In this document: positions 8,602 through 17,918 of the stretch, piece by piece | Position numbering within the stretch: the stretch's first letter is position 1 | Layout of the letters: the number at the start of each line of letters is the position of its first letter | DNA from: Prevotellaceae bacterium | Lineage (GTDB): Bacteria; Bacteroidota; Bacteroidia; Bacteroidales; UBA932 | Length of the DNA: 64,000 bases | Direction: 5' to 3' | NCBI GenBank assembly: GCA_031266015.1 | Contig: JAISBU010000031.1 | Location: 1-64,000, forward strand | The notes under the pieces: generated by a model | Told to the model about the DNA's origin: nothing | What the model saw: the letters and a program-made list of their open reading frames with translations, nothing else | The model's database searches: none | Position numbers and translations under genes: made by a program

Positions 8602-9267
8602 ATGAATACTGTAGCCACAAATCTAGAGCATATAAAGTGCGCTATTCCACCACAAGTGCGGCTCGTTGCAGTGTCAAAGTTTCACCGTGCAGAGCTTATA
8701 AACGAAGCCTATATAGCTGGACAACAGGATTTTGGCGAGAGTCGTCCGCAAGAGTTAGCGCAAAAAATCAAGGCGCTCCCAAAAGATATAATTTGGCACT
8801 TCATCGGGCGCTTGCAGACCAACAAAATCAAAATGGTTGTGCCATACGCTCATCTAATTCACTCCATTGACAGCGTAAAGCTGCTGCAGGCAGTACAAAA
8901 CTACTGCAAAAAAAATAACCTCACCACCAACGTGCTGCTACAAATACACGTTGCGCAAGAAGAAGCCAAATCCGGATTTGCCCCTGACGAATTATTGGAT
9001 TTTATAAAATCAGGAAACCTGCAAACCTACGGTAACATTAACTTCCGAGGGCTTATGGCAATGGCCTCCAACACTAACAATGTTGAGCAAGTTAGAAGTG
9101 AATTCAGAATGGTAAAACAGCTTCATGAGCAGGCAAAACCTCTCTTCCCCACTCCACCACTTTTTACCGAAATATCAATGGGAATGTCAGGCGACTACCT
9201 CATTGCTATTGAGGAAGGAGCAACCTTAGTGCGCATTGGCACTGCCATCTTTGGTAACAGACAGTAA
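8602..9267 (+). CDS. yggS: PLP homeostasis protein, YggS/PROSC family
   Basis: A 221-residue PLP-binding protein with the fold-III barrel of alanine racemase but no racemase second domain. The PLP lysine is in RLVAVSKFH near residue 27. WHFIGRLQTNKIK, HSIDSVKLL and the C-terminal SMGMSGDYLIAIEEG and VRIGTAIFG are diagnostic. The family keeps free pyridoxal phosphate low and affects amino-acid balance. The usual length is 220-235, so the gene is complete. The start is four bases after the LysM gene, and a terminator follows at 9428. Confidence 0.95.
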   Translation: MNTVATNLEHIKCAIPPQVRLVAVSKFHRAELINEAYIAGQQDFGESRPQELAQKIKALPKDIIWHFIGRLQTNKIKMVVPYAHLIHSIDSVKLLQAVQNYCKKNNLTTNVLLQIHVAQEEAKSGFAPDELLDFIKSGNLQTYGNINFRGLMAMASNTNNVEQVRSEFRMVKQLHEQAKPLFPTPPLFTEISMGMSGDYLIAIEEGATLVRIGTAIFGNRQ

Positions 9268-9288
9268 TGTTGACAATTGACCAGCGCG

Positions 9289-9392
9289 AGTGCGCTGTCA
9301 TGCTGAACTTGCCGACAAGCGCAGAGCAATGGGGGCGCAATGACGTGGGTTTGCGAACTTGAAATGCTTCGCTTCGCTCAACATGACAACGC
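9289..9392. repeat. Copy of the GC-rich dispersed inverted repeat
   Basis: It contains GTGCGCTGTCATGCTGA on the left and GCTTCGCTCAACATGACA near the right end, with GCGAGTGCGC and ACGCACTCG outermost. These are the recurring words of the dispersed family seen at 17466, 31258, 32817, 35811, 43133, 56703 and 63590. The copy lies between yggS and its terminator and encodes nothing recognisable. Confidence 0.7.
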
Positions 9393-9427
9393 ACTCGTAC
9401 TGATAAATTGTAAATCGTAAATGGTTG

Positions 9428-9456
9428 GGCAGCACTTCAAAACGCTGCCTTTTTTA
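9428..9456 (+). terminator. Intrinsic terminator after yggS
   Basis: GGCAGC (9428-9433) pairs with GCTGCC (9444-9449) across a 10-base loop and is followed by seven consecutive T residues. The next promoter box starts directly after it. Confidence 0.7.
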
Positions 9457-9464
9457 TACCTTTG
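9457..9464 (+). promoter_or_regulatory. Promoter -7 box before the 43-codon ORF
   Basis: TACCTTTG is an exact match to TAnnTTTG and lies 19 bases before the ATG at 9484. A strong promoter sequence in front of what looks like a gene remnant suggests that the original gene was once expressed from here. Confidence 0.55.
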
Positions 9465-9483
9465 AGCCTTAAATGGCTTCTTT

Positions 9484-9615
9484 ATGCAAAACCCTCCCGA
9501 CTTTTACGTAGCCCAAGCCCTCGAAATGGGTGCAGAGCATGCCGTTCTATTTGAGCTTAAGGATATTATTTTTGAAGAAAGAGAGATTTTGGCTATGAAT
9601 GTAGCTATTTATTAG
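9484..9615 (+). pseudogene. 43-codon ORF, possible truncated start of a DUF2284-type metal-binding protein
   Basis: The frame opens with MQNPPDFYVAQALEMGAEHA and continues VLFELKDIIFEERE before an early stop. The pattern ALEMGAxxA followed by DIxFxxR resembles the beginning of DUF2284 predicted metal-binding proteins, which usually continue into a cysteine motif and run to about 170 residues. Here the cysteines and everything after them are missing, and the next gene starts 56 bases on. I therefore read it as a truncated remnant. A genuine small protein is possible, because the promoter and start are well placed. The family assignment is by eye and weak. Confidence 0.35.
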
Positions 9616-9635
9616 CCGGATAGCAAGTATTTTTA

Positions 9636-9643
9636 TACCTTTG
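9636..9643 (+). promoter_or_regulatory. Promoter -7 box for the MscS gene
   Basis: TACCTTTG, an exact consensus match, 28 bases before the ATG at 9672. Confidence 0.65.
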
Positions 9644-9671
9644 CGAAAGTTCATTTTTAGAGAAAAATCAA

Positions 9672-11315
9672 ATGAAGCTACGTAGTATAATTTCCTGCCT
9701 GCTTTTGCTGCTGATAGTGGTTGGACATGCAGCAGCGACAGCTGATAAGTATAAGCGCTGGCAGATTTCAACAGAAGGCAGCAATGGCGCTCCGGTTGTT
9801 CCGTTTGGCGATACGCTGTTTTTCGTATACGGGAATTTAGGCAGCATGACCGCGCAGAAGCGTGCGGCGCTGATAGCTGAAAATATTTCCGGCCTCGAAA
9901 AGGATTTGGTGTTTATACCGGACTCGCTGGTTGTTGTGGCCGATGAAGACCAGTACAATGTGGTATGCAGGAGCAAAATTATTATAGGCGTAACAGAGCG
10001 TCAGGCTCGTAATTTCTTCGGTATTTCGGCAGAAGAGCTGGCGCAGGAGTACCGCAACATTATTTCCGATGCGGTAAAGGAGGTAAGATCAGAGCAAATC
10101 TGGCTGATAGTGCTTAGGCAAGTAGGCCTCTCAATACTGATTCTTGCTGCGGTATTTTTCGGTATTAAATACCTCAACATTCTTTACCGGAAAGTAAGGG
10201 TAATTATTCGAAACAGCAAGAATAAGGCGTTTAAGCTGCTGTACAACGTGCTTGACGCCGACAAGCAGGTTGTTATAGGATTGTGGATACTGAAGATTAT
10301 CAGGCTGCTTTGTTTGATAGCCATCCTGTACATCTGTATGCTCGCATTCTTCGGGCTTTTCCCTGCTACACGATGGCTGTCGTCTACTTTAATCGGCTAC
10401 ATTATCAACCCACTGAAAGTTGCGCTGTTGTCCATCTGGAATTTCCTGCCCGATCTTTTTGCCATAATTGTCATTATAGCCCTCTTCCGATTAATAGCCA
10501 AGGGACTTCGTATTGTTGCAGGCAGGATAGCAGCCGGATCTATTGTGGTTAAAGGTTTTCATGCGGACTGGGCAATTACCACCTATCAAATCATAAGAAC
10601 CATTCTTGTGATCTTTATGTTTATTTTCATATATCCGCACCTTCCTCATTCTAACTCAGAGGTGTTCAAGGGGGTGTCGGTATTTATGGGCGTTTTATTC
10701 TCGCTGGGATCAACCTCTATTATTAGCAACATAGTGTCGGGGCTGGTTATTACCTACATGCGGCCGTTTAAAGTCGGCGACCGTATAAAAATGGGGGAAT
10801 ATTTGGGCAATGTAGTAGAGAAAACGTCGCTCGTTACTCGTATAAAAACACCTAAAAATGAAATAGTTACCATACCCAACTCAGCTATCATGACCGCGCA
10901 AACGGTAAACTATACCTGCTCCGCAAAAGAGTACGGACTAATTTTGTACATAGCCGTTACGGTTGGCTACGAGATGGACTGGCGCAAGGTACATGAAATG
11001 TTGATAGAGGCAGGATTGAAAACACCATACGTGCTGCAAGAGCCAAAGCCATTCGTGCTGCAAACCGCTTTTGACGATTTCTACGTGGAGTACCAGATAA
11101 ACGTGTACACTACCGAGGCAAACGAAATGGCGAATACTTATTCCGAGCTGCGAAAAAATATTCAGGATATATTTAATCGGGAAGGTGTAGAGATTATGTC
11201 GCCCCACGTTGTTGCGCACCGTGATGCCAGCGCTATGGCTATGCCGAAAGAGTATGTGCGCCCGGGACAAGAGCAGCCAGTAAAAGTAGCGATGGTGAGA
11301 GAAGATAAGAAGTAG
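9672..11315 (+). CDS. MscS-family mechanosensitive ion channel
   Basis: A 547-residue membrane protein that probably opens under membrane tension to release solutes during osmotic downshock. A signal peptide (about 1-25) is followed by a periplasmic region up to about 150, then several membrane helices between about 150 and 370. The conserved MscS pore helix and beta domain come next, about 340-430, with YMRPFKVGDRIKMGEYLGNV and ETSLVTRI-like and IPNSAIM motifs. It is longer than E. coli MscS (286) and closer to the medium-sized YbdG/YnaI type. It has its own promoter and runs tail to tail with the DUF4269 gene, three bases apart. Confidence 0.9.
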   Translation: MKLRSIISCLLLLLIVVGHAAATADKYKRWQISTEGSNGAPVVPFGDTLFFVYGNLGSMTAQKRAALIAENISGLEKDLVFIPDSLVVVADEDQYNVVCRSKIIIGVTERQARNFFGISAEELAQEYRNIISDAVKEVRSEQIWLIVLRQVGLSILILAAVFFGIKYLNILYRKVRVIIRNSKNKAFKLLYNVLDADKQVVIGLWILKIIRLLCLIAILYICMLAFFGLFPATRWLSSTLIGYIINPLKVALLSIWNFLPDLFAIIVIIALFRLIAKGLRIVAGRIAAGSIVVKGFHADWAITTYQIIRTILVIFMFIFIYPHLPHSNSEVFKGVSVFMGVLFSLGSTSIISNIVSGLVITYMRPFKVGDRIKMGEYLGNVVEKTSLVTRIKTPKNEIVTIPNSAIMTAQTVNYTCSAKEYGLILYIAVTVGYEMDWRKVHEMLIEAGLKTPYVLQEPKPFVLQTAFDDFYVEYQINVYTTEANEMANTYSELRKNIQDIFNREGVEIMSPHVVAHRDASAMAMPKEYVRPGQEQPVKVAMVREDKK

Positions 11316-11318
11316 GCG

Positions 11319-11882
11319 TTACCAATTATACCGGCGTTCAAAATCCAGCAGCCCGCTGTACGGATCGCCGGAAACCCCGAGCAGCTGGGCAAATGCCGGT
11401 TCTGTTTTTACACCTTGCTCTTTGAGGGCAACTATTTGCTTCCGGAAATCTTCGCCTTTTTGCTCCAAAATCCGATGCTCTATCAGCATGTGGCGATAGG
11501 CGTTTTGTTCTTTTGTGGGTGTGCTCTGCCCAAAGACCTCAACTTCAAAATTGTCGAGAAAAAAGCTGGCTGCAACATTATCTTTTCCAGAGTGAGCGCT
11601 GTAGGCAATTGAAAATTTACGCTCGTGTTTGAAAGATTTGGTAACTGCCTCGGCAAAATTTTGCAGGTCGGGGCAACAGCAAATAATATCCAAATCGCTG
11701 CCAGCTGTATCAATGTTGATTGGAATTGTACCAACGAGAATGGGCGAGAACTCCCTAAGCTTTGAAAGCACCTCATGCTTTGTCAAAACTTGATAAGCCG
11801 CCTGCTGACGCTCGTTGCCGTTTTTCAGATATGCTGTGTTTTCAAAATTTATCAAGATGCGGCTAGCTCCTTTGGTTTGCAA
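11319..11882 (-). CDS. DUF4269 protein, nucleotidyltransferase-like
   Basis: A 187-residue cytoplasmic protein of the DUF4269 family. The family opening is visible (YLKNGNERQQAAYQVL), then VGTIPINIDTAGSDLDIIC, which has the spacing of a nucleotidyltransferase-type Asp-x-Asp site (SDLDI), and later FEVEVFGQSTPTKEQNAYRHM. The substrate is unknown. It lies between an MscS channel and clpC and is separated from clpC by 47 bases. Being downstream of clpC on the same strand, it could be read as a second gene of that transcript. Confidence 0.8.
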   Translation of the reverse strand: MQTKGASRILINFENTAYLKNGNERQQAAYQVLTKHEVLSKLREFSPILVGTIPINIDTAGSDLDIICCCPDLQNFAEAVTKSFKHERKFSIAYSAHSGKDNVAASFFLDNFEVEVFGQSTPTKEQNAYRHMLIEHRILEQKGEDFRKQIVALKEQGVKTEPAFAQLLGVSGDPYSGLLDFERRYNW

Positions 11883-11929
11883 TCAAAGAATGGATTTTTT
11901 GACGATGCGCTAAGGAATATGTATTTTAA

Positions 11930-14446
11930 TTACTCAACCGTAACCATAACATTATCCTTTGCCTCATTCAGTGTTACCTTGAGCTTCTTTTCACCCTTAG
12001 CATCAGAGCCAATAATAGCTTCAGAGATGCTATCCTCCAGGTAGTGCTGTATGGCGCGCTTAAGCGGACGCGCTCCGAATTCCACATCGTAGCCTTTTTC
12101 TGCAATGAAATCCTTTGCTTCCGGTAAAATTTCAACCGTGCAGCGCATCTTAGCCAGGCGTCCGAGTAAGTCTTGCAGCTCAATATCAATAATTTTACCA
12201 ATATCCTCTTTGCTCAATGTGTTGAACATAATTACATCGTCCACACGATTGATGAATTCAGGAGTGAAGGAGCGCTTAAGAGCCTTTTGTATAATAGCCT
12301 TTGCCTTCTCATTAACATCGTTGGCAGATTGCTCTGTAGTGAAGCCGATACCCTTGCCGAAATCTTTTACTTCACGTGAACCAATGTTTGAAGTAATAAT
12401 AACGATGGTATTCTTAAAATCCACTTTGCGGCCTAAGCTGTCGGTAAGGTGTCCCTCATCCAGCACTTGCAACAGCAGGTTGAACACATCCGGATGTGCC
12501 TTTTCAATCTCGTCCAACAGCACAACCGAGTATGGTTTACGACGTACCTTTTCGGTAAGCAAACCGCCTTCTTCGTAGCCCACGTATCCGGGAGGCGCTC
12601 CCACAAGACGGCTCACGGAGAACTTCTCCATGTACTCGCTCATGTCTATACGAATAAGATTGTCGGCGCTATCGAACAGGTATTTTGCCAATACCTTTGC
12701 AAGCAAAGTTTTACCAACACCGGTCGGACCCAGGAAAATAAATGAACCGATTGGTTTATTCGGATCTTTCAACCCTACCCGGTTACGTTGAATGGCCTTT
12801 ACAACTTTTTCTACCGCTTCATCCTGACCAATTACGCTGCCTTTTATGGATTCACCCATCTTCAGCAGCCGCTGGCCTTCGGCTTGTGCTATACGTTGTA
12901 CAGGCACGTTTACCATCATAGAAACCACCTCCGCCACCTTGTCCTCGTCTACAGTTTCACGATTCTGAACAAGGTTGCTTCGCCATCTTTTTTGCGCTTC
13001 GGCCAAGTCTTCTTCCAGCTGTCGCTCCTGGTTACGATAAATTGCCGCAGTCTCAAAATCTTGCACCGCAACGGTGGCTTTTTTACTTTCGGTAATAGCC
13101 TCCAACCTCTTTTCCAGAGTAGTAATTTCCTCCGGAACCGTAATGTTAGAAATATGCACACGAGAACCAGCCTCGTCCATGGCGTCCACCGCCTTATCCG
13201 GTAAAAACTTATCGGTGATGTAGCGCTGAGTAAGCGTAACACAGGCACGGATGGCTTCCGGCGTATAGATTACGTTATGGTGATTTTCGTAGCGCTCCTT
13301 AATGTTATTCAAAATCTCAATGGTTTCCTCCACCGTAGTAGGTTCTACCATAATTTTTTGGAAACGGCGCTCCAAAGCGCCATCCTTTTCAATGTACTCA
13401 CGGTACTCATTTAGCGTAGTGGCGCCGATGCATTGTATTTCGCCACGTGCAAGGGCTGGTTTAAGCATGTTGGCAGCATCCAGCGAGCCGGACGTTCCTC
13501 CGGCGCCCACCAGGGTGTGGATCTCATCAATAAAAACAATGATGCTCGGATTCTTGTTCAGCTCATTGATGATAGATTTCATGCGCTCCTCAAACTGTCC
13601 ACGATACTTTGTGCCTGCGACGATAGAACCCAAATCCAGCGATAGTACACGCTTGCCGAACAGCACACGTGATACCTGCTTGTGGGCAATACGCAAGGCC
13701 AATCCCTCGACTATGGCGGATTTTCCCACACCGGGTTCACCAATCAAAATAGGATTGTTTTTCTTACGACGGCTCAAGATTTGCGCCAAGCGGTCAATTT
13801 CCTTATCACGACCAACCACGGGGTCAAGCAGCTTCTTTTCTGCTGCACGGGTAAGATCTATGCTGAAGTTATCCAAGGCCGGAGTATTGCTGGCGGACCT
13901 GCTACCTGCCGCTCCGGAACCCTGTAATTTCGATGAAGATGGAGTACTGTTTGCCGGAGTTGTGTCATCCTCTTCGTCCTCATCATCGCGAAATTCGGTT
14001 CTTGCCTCAAGCTGTTTGCCGGAAAGCAGGCTAAGTACATTATCGTATGTAACTCCCTTTGTTGCCAGCAGCTCTGTTACAGAGTTGCTGGTGTCCTTTA
14101 GAATGGCAAGCAACAGGTGTGAAGCCTCAGCGGTTTGGCTGCGCAAAGAACGAGCCTCAATGTAAATCAGCTTAAGCGCTTGCTCAGCGGATTTGAACAT
14201 GCCTAAAGAGTCAATATGCTCAAGGTTAAGCTCTTCCGATGAACGTATGCGATTCTCAATGGTTTGCTTCAGCTCCTCAAAGTTCACCCCCAACGTGGTC
14301 AGAATATCGTAAGCTGTATTGTTTGCATCACGAATTATGCCGAGAATAAAGTGCTCTGTACCAATGTTTTGATTGCCCAGACGAATGGCTTCCTCCTTAC
14401 TTCGGGTAAGAATCTCGCTCAGCTGTTTTGGCGGTTGTGTCTCCAT
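11930..14446 (-). CDS. clpC: ATP-dependent Clp protease ATP-binding subunit ClpC
   Basis: An 838-residue AAA+ unfoldase that feeds substrates to ClpP. Order: Clp-N double repeat (about 1-145, SKEEAIRLGNQNIGTEH), first AAA+ module with Walker A GEPGVGKS and IVFIDEIHTL, a middle region with a UVR-type coiled coil (AVQDFETAAIYRNQERQLEE), second AAA+ module with GPTGVGKT and VVLLDEIEKAHPD, and the C-terminal D2 domain. The UVR motif marks it as ClpC rather than ClpB or ClpA. I chose the ATG at 14446, which has AGGAG 11 bases upstream and matches the family start; the frame extends 18 codons further. clpP is not in the window. Divergent from gyrA. Confidence 0.95.
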   Translation of the reverse strand: METQPPKQLSEILTRSKEEAIRLGNQNIGTEHFILGIIRDANNTAYDILTTLGVNFEELKQTIENRIRSSEELNLEHIDSLGMFKSAEQALKLIYIEARSLRSQTAEASHLLLAILKDTSNSVTELLATKGVTYDNVLSLLSGKQLEARTEFRDDEDEEDDTTPANSTPSSSKLQGSGAAGSRSASNTPALDNFSIDLTRAAEKKLLDPVVGRDKEIDRLAQILSRRKKNNPILIGEPGVGKSAIVEGLALRIAHKQVSRVLFGKRVLSLDLGSIVAGTKYRGQFEERMKSIINELNKNPSIIVFIDEIHTLVGAGGTSGSLDAANMLKPALARGEIQCIGATTLNEYREYIEKDGALERRFQKIMVEPTTVEETIEILNNIKERYENHHNVIYTPEAIRACVTLTQRYITDKFLPDKAVDAMDEAGSRVHISNITVPEEITTLEKRLEAITESKKATVAVQDFETAAIYRNQERQLEEDLAEAQKRWRSNLVQNRETVDEDKVAEVVSMMVNVPVQRIAQAEGQRLLKMGESIKGSVIGQDEAVEKVVKAIQRNRVGLKDPNKPIGSFIFLGPTGVGKTLLAKVLAKYLFDSADNLIRIDMSEYMEKFSVSRLVGAPPGYVGYEEGGLLTEKVRRKPYSVVLLDEIEKAHPDVFNLLLQVLDEGHLTDSLGRKVDFKNTIVIITSNIGSREVKDFGKGIGFTTEQSANDVNEKAKAIIQKALKRSFTPEFINRVDDVIMFNTLSKEDIGKIIDIELQDLLGRLAKMRCTVEILPEAKDFIAEKGYDVEFGARPLKRAIQHYLEDSISEAIIGSDAKGEKKLKVTLNEAKDNVMVTVE

Positions 14447-14489
14447 AAAATGGCTTTCTCCTTCTATCAAAATTTTTGGCTTCCCTGTA

Positions 14490-14497
14490 CAAAGATA
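14490..14497 (-). promoter_or_regulatory. Promoter -7 box for clpC
   Basis: On the minus strand TATCTTTG, an exact match to TAnnTTTG, 43 bases before the chosen clpC ATG. It supports the start at 14446, since the longer frame would begin inside or at the promoter. Confidence 0.65.
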
Positions 14498-14912
14498 CAT
14501 CTAATAATGTTCAAAAAATGTGCCGATTGACAAATTGGCAGTTAAAGACTATTGCTGTTTGAAAATATACCTGTTTTGTACATATTAAAATATTGTATAT
14601 TAATAGTTTAATTGATAATATTGAGAGATGGAGCAGGTGATGACAAGTTAACCGAGCTTTGATTTTTGTAAGGCGCTGAATAGTAATATAATGTAATCTA
14701 TTGTAAATCAATACTTTAATAACCTTGAGATAGTTATAAACAATTCGACTTTCAATTGTTGATAAAACCGGCTTCAAATTGGCGGTAATTTTTTCGATTT
14801 TGACTAAATTAGCTGACTTTTTGCCCGAAGAAGAAAAAGGGCGTATTTGGGGCAAAAATGAGCCAAGTTTGATTTTGGGCTTAAAAGCGCTCCTCAAATT
14901 AAAGAAGAGATT
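14498..14912. other. AT-rich divergent region between clpC and gyrA
   Basis: About 415 bases, strongly AT-rich, with no credible coding frame. It must hold the gyrA promoter and leader. I see no exact TAnnTTTG box on the plus strand; the run TTTTGACTAAATTAGC near 14798 is a weak candidate. No repeat of the GC-rich family occurs here. Confidence 0.6.
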
Positions 14913-17420
14913 ATGGCAGAAGAATTGACAGACGACGGAAGGATTGTAAAAGTCAATATCGAGGAGATAATGCAAACCTCGTACATTGACTACTCCATGT
15001 CGGTAATTGTTTCGCGGGCGCTACCCGACGTGCGTGACGGATTGAAACCCGTACACCGCCGTGTGCTATACGGAATGGATGGTTTGGGACTTTCATCGGG
15101 TTCGCCCTACAAGAAATCTGCAAGAATCGTGGGCGAGGTCATGGGTAAATACCACCCTCACGGCGACTCCAGCGTATACGATACCATGGTGCGTATGGCG
15201 CAATGGTGGAGCTTACGCTACATGTTGGTTGAAGGTCAGGGTAACTACGGCTCACGCGATGGCGATGCTGTGGCGGCTATGCGCTATACCGAAGCTCGCT
15301 TGCGCAAAATTGCAGAAGAAATACTGTTGGACATTGACAAGAACACCGTTGATTTCCGTCCCAACTTTGATGAGAGCCTACAGGAGCCGACAGTGCTTCC
15401 TGCAAAAATCCCAATGCTGTTGGTAAACGGCGCTGCCGGTATTGCCGTAGGTATGGCTACCAACATGCCGCCTCATAACCTGGGTGAGGTGGTAGATGCA
15501 ATTTGTGCGTGGATTGACAACAATGATATTACCGTAGATGAGCTGATGCACCACATTAAGGGGCCGGATTTCCCTACGGGTGGTATTATTTACGGAATAC
15601 AAGGTATAAAGGATGCTTACGAAACTGGAAAGGGACGTGTAGTAATACGTGCTAAAACCGAGGTTGAGGTGAGCGATACAGGTCGTGAAACCATTGTGGT
15701 AAACGAGCTTCCATACATGACCAGCCCGGCTGCTATTGTGGAAAAAATCGCCCACTTGGCAGAGGATAAAAAGTTGGAAGGAATCTCATACGTTAACGAT
15801 GAGTCTGACCGCACCAACCTTACACGTGTAGTAATCAAGCTGAAGAAAGATGCTGTTGCCAACGTGGTGCTGAACAACCTATTCAAGCATACCGAGCTGC
15901 AATCCAGCTTCTCTATCAACAGTATTGCACTGGTGGAGGGTCGCCCGCGTGTGCTTCCGATCAAAGATCAAATTAAGTACTTCGTGAAGCATCGCCATGA
16001 GGTGGTTGTACGTCGCGCCCAATTTGAGCTGAACAAAGCGCAGGACCGCTTGCACGTTTTGGCAGGCTTGCTTATAGCCATTGACCACATTGACGAGGTT
16101 ATCGCCATTATTCGTGCCAGCAAAACTCCGGATGAGGCTATTAACGGACTCATAGAGCGCTTTAAGCTAACCGATATACAAGCGCGCGCTATTGTAGATA
16201 TGCGTTTGCGCGCGCTTACAGGATTGGAGCGTGAGAAGCTGCAAGCTGAGTTTGACGAGCTTACGGCTTTGGTTACTAAGCTGCAAGAATTCTTGGCTAG
16301 TGAAGCATTGCAAATGCAGCAAATAAAAGAGGAGCTGCTGGATGTGAAGACTCGTTTTGACGATGGCCGTAAAACCGAAATCGTACTTACGGCAGAAGAG
16401 TTCAATCCGGAAGATTTTTACGCCGACGACGAAGTAGTTATTACCATTTCACACTTGGGATACATCAAGCGTACCCCGCTGAGCGAGTACCGCACACAAA
16501 GCCGTGGTGGAGTGGGAGCTAAGGGTAGCGCCACTCGTGACGAAGACTTCATTGAGCATATTTTTGTTGCCACCATGCACAACACCATGCTGTTTTTTAC
16601 AGAAAATGGTAAATGCTACTGGCTCAAGGTATACGAAATTCCAGAAGGATCAAAGGTGAATAAAGGACGTGCTATTCAGAACGTAATTAACCTGGAGCCG
16701 GAAGATAAGGTTAAGGCCTACATCAACGTGAAGACCTTGGTGGACGAAGAGTACATCAACAGCCACTACATTGTGCTTTGCTCTAAGAAAGGTGTTATTA
16801 AAAAGACCGTATTGGAGCAGTACTCACGTCCACGCCAGAATGGTGTAAACGCTATTACGATTAAGGATGGCGACCAGCTGCTGGAGGCTCGCCTGACCAA
16901 TGGTAAGAGTGAAATTGTTTTGGCTGCTCGTGACGGTAAAGCGCTTCGCTTCAACGAAAGTAAGGCTCGTCCTATCGGCCGTACCGGATCAGGTGTACGT
17001 GGTATCAGCATTGAAGCTACCGATGAGGTTATCGGCATGATTTGCATGGATGATCCTAATGTTGAGGTGCTGGTTGTATCTGAAAACGGATATGGTAAGC
17101 GCTCTAAGCTGGAAGACTACCGGGTTGTAGGTCGTGGTGGTAAGGGTGTGAAAACACTTAACATTACCGAAAAAACAGGTAAGCTGATTGCCATTAAGGA
17201 TGTAACCGATGAGAACGATTTGATGATTATTAATCGCTCAGGATTGACAATTCGTGTACCGGTTGCGGATATTCGCTTATCAGGCCGTGTTGCACAGGGT
17301 GTGAAGCTGATTAACCTGCGTGGTAAAGACTCCATTGCAGCGGTGGCAAAGGTGAACAAGAGCGAAGATAAGGATGACTACACCGAAGGCGCCGTTGTAA
17401 CCGACGGCGAGGAAGCATAG
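14913..17420 (+). CDS. gyrA: DNA gyrase subunit A
   Basis: An 835-residue type II topoisomerase subunit that cuts and rejoins DNA during negative supercoiling. The N-terminal breakage-reunion domain carries [33 protein letters not shown] and the catalytic tyrosine in [10 protein letters not shown] (about residue 124). The C-terminal beta-pinwheel starts at about 500. Its GyrA-box region reads SRGGVGAKG and GRGGKGVKT. That favours gyrase over topoisomerase IV, though the canonical QRGGKG is not exact. The quinolone-resistance positions hold the usual Ser and Asp. The short acidic tail is normal. It is a single gene; gyrB is not in the window. Confidence 0.93.
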   Translation: MAEELTDDGRIVKVNIEEIMQTSYIDYSMSVIVSRALPDVRDGLKPVHRRVLYGMDGLGLSSGSPYKKSARIVGEVMGKYHPHGDSSVYDTMVRMAQWWSLRYMLVEGQGNYGSRDGDAVAAMRYTEARLRKIAEEILLDIDKNTVDFRPNFDESLQEPTVLPAKIPMLLVNGAAGIAVGMATNMPPHNLGEVVDAICAWIDNNDITVDELMHHIKGPDFPTGGIIYGIQGIKDAYETGKGRVVIRAKTEVEVSDTGRETIVVNELPYMTSPAAIVEKIAHLAEDKKLEGISYVNDESDRTNLTRVVIKLKKDAVANVVLNNLFKHTELQSSFSINSIALVEGRPRVLPIKDQIKYFVKHRHEVVVRRAQFELNKAQDRLHVLAGLLIAIDHIDEVIAIIRASKTPDEAINGLIERFKLTDIQARAIVDMRLRALTGLEREKLQAEFDELTALVTKLQEFLASEALQMQQIKEELLDVKTRFDDGRKTEIVLTAEEFNPEDFYADDEVVITISHLGYIKRTPLSEYRTQSRGGVGAKGSATRDEDFIEHIFVATMHNTMLFFTENGKCYWLKVYEIPEGSKVNKGRAIQNVINLEPEDKVKAYINVKTLVDEEYINSHYIVLCSKKGVIKKTVLEQYSRPRQNGVNAITIKDGDQLLEARLTNGKSEIVLAARDGKALRFNESKARPIGRTGSGVRGISIEATDEVIGMICMDDPNVEVLVVSENGYGKRSKLEDYRVVGRGGKGVKTLNITEKTGKLIAIKDVTDENDLMIINRSGLTIRVPVADIRLSGRVAQGVKLINLRGKDSIAAVAKVNKSEDKDDYTEGAVVTDGEEA

Positions 17421-17465
17421 CCGCTAAATCTCATAATTGACCATTTGACGATTGACCATTTATCC

Positions 17466-17600
17466 GTGCGTGTGCGCTGTCATGCTGAGCGAAGCATCTC
17501 ATGTTTGCATCATGATGCCGTTGTGCATGTGCGCTCATGGCATGAGAGTCCTCCACTCCGCTACGCGGAGCTTGCCCCGAGCGAAGTCGAGGGGGTCGGA
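17466..17600. repeat. Copy of the GC-rich dispersed inverted repeat, downstream of gyrA
   Basis: It holds the words GTGCGCTGTCATGCTGAGC, GAAGCATCTCATG, the imperfect hairpin CTCCGCTACGCGGAGC, and CCCGAGCGAAGTCGAGGGG. A run of nine G follows at 17629-17637. The open frames across it are repeat-derived and not genes. Confidence 0.75.
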
Positions 17601-17719
17601 ATGACGAGGCGACAGCGAGGTAAAATAAGGGGGGGGGAGGTGGTTTAGGGCGGTTTCGCTCGCAATGATGTTGTTATGGGCTACTTTCAATTTTCAAAGT
17701 TAACCAAAATCAAAACGGT

Positions 17720-17878
17720 TCAACTGAAAAAGGGGGAGGGAGCATGGGGGATAATTTCTTGGACGCAGCGAACAGGAAAGCCGTACGCCTTATTGACGCT
17801 GAGGGCCGGGTAGCTGCCTCCACTGTAGAAGTTCAGGTTGTAACCGCCAGTACCGCTAGCCACCTGTGTACTGCCTAC
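17720..17878 (-). pseudogene. C-terminal remnant of a TIGR02145-type (Fibrobacter major paralogous domain) protein
   Basis: On the minus strand an open stretch of about 50 codons ends in a stop at 17720-17722. It reads GTGGYNLNFYSGG, then SVNKAYGFPVRCVQE and a proline-rich tail. The end AYGFxVRCVxE is the characteristic C-terminus of the TIGR02145 domain of exported Bacteroidetes and Fibrobacter proteins. No start or preceding domain remains: upstream the frame meets a stop, and the region then becomes the ribF promoter. I read it as the last part of a deleted surface-protein gene. The domain recognition is by motif only. Confidence 0.6.
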
Positions 17879-17906
17879 TTTCAATTCTCAACTTTCAACT
17901 ATTTTG

Positions 17907-17914
17907 TATCTTTG
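17907..17914 (+). promoter_or_regulatory. Promoter -7 box for ribF, four bases from the ATG
   Basis: TATCTTTG matches TAnnTTTG exactly, and only four bases separate it from the ATG at 17919. Transcription should therefore start at or very near the A of the start codon, giving a leaderless message. Confidence 0.65.
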
Positions 17915-17918
17915 CGCC

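Noticed and set aside
9206-9394. Minus-strand frame starting CHVERSEAF
   Set aside because: Translation of the dispersed repeat, overlapping the end of yggS; a well-known type of false gene.
13302-14165. Plus-strand 287-codon frame opposite clpC
   Set aside because: Ser-rich antisense shadow of the AAA+ module; no start context.
17445-17648. Plus-strand frame after gyrA resembling a 67-residue protein
   Set aside because: It reads straight through the GC-rich dispersed repeat and ends in a nine-G run; the peptide matches the usual repeat-derived nonsense.
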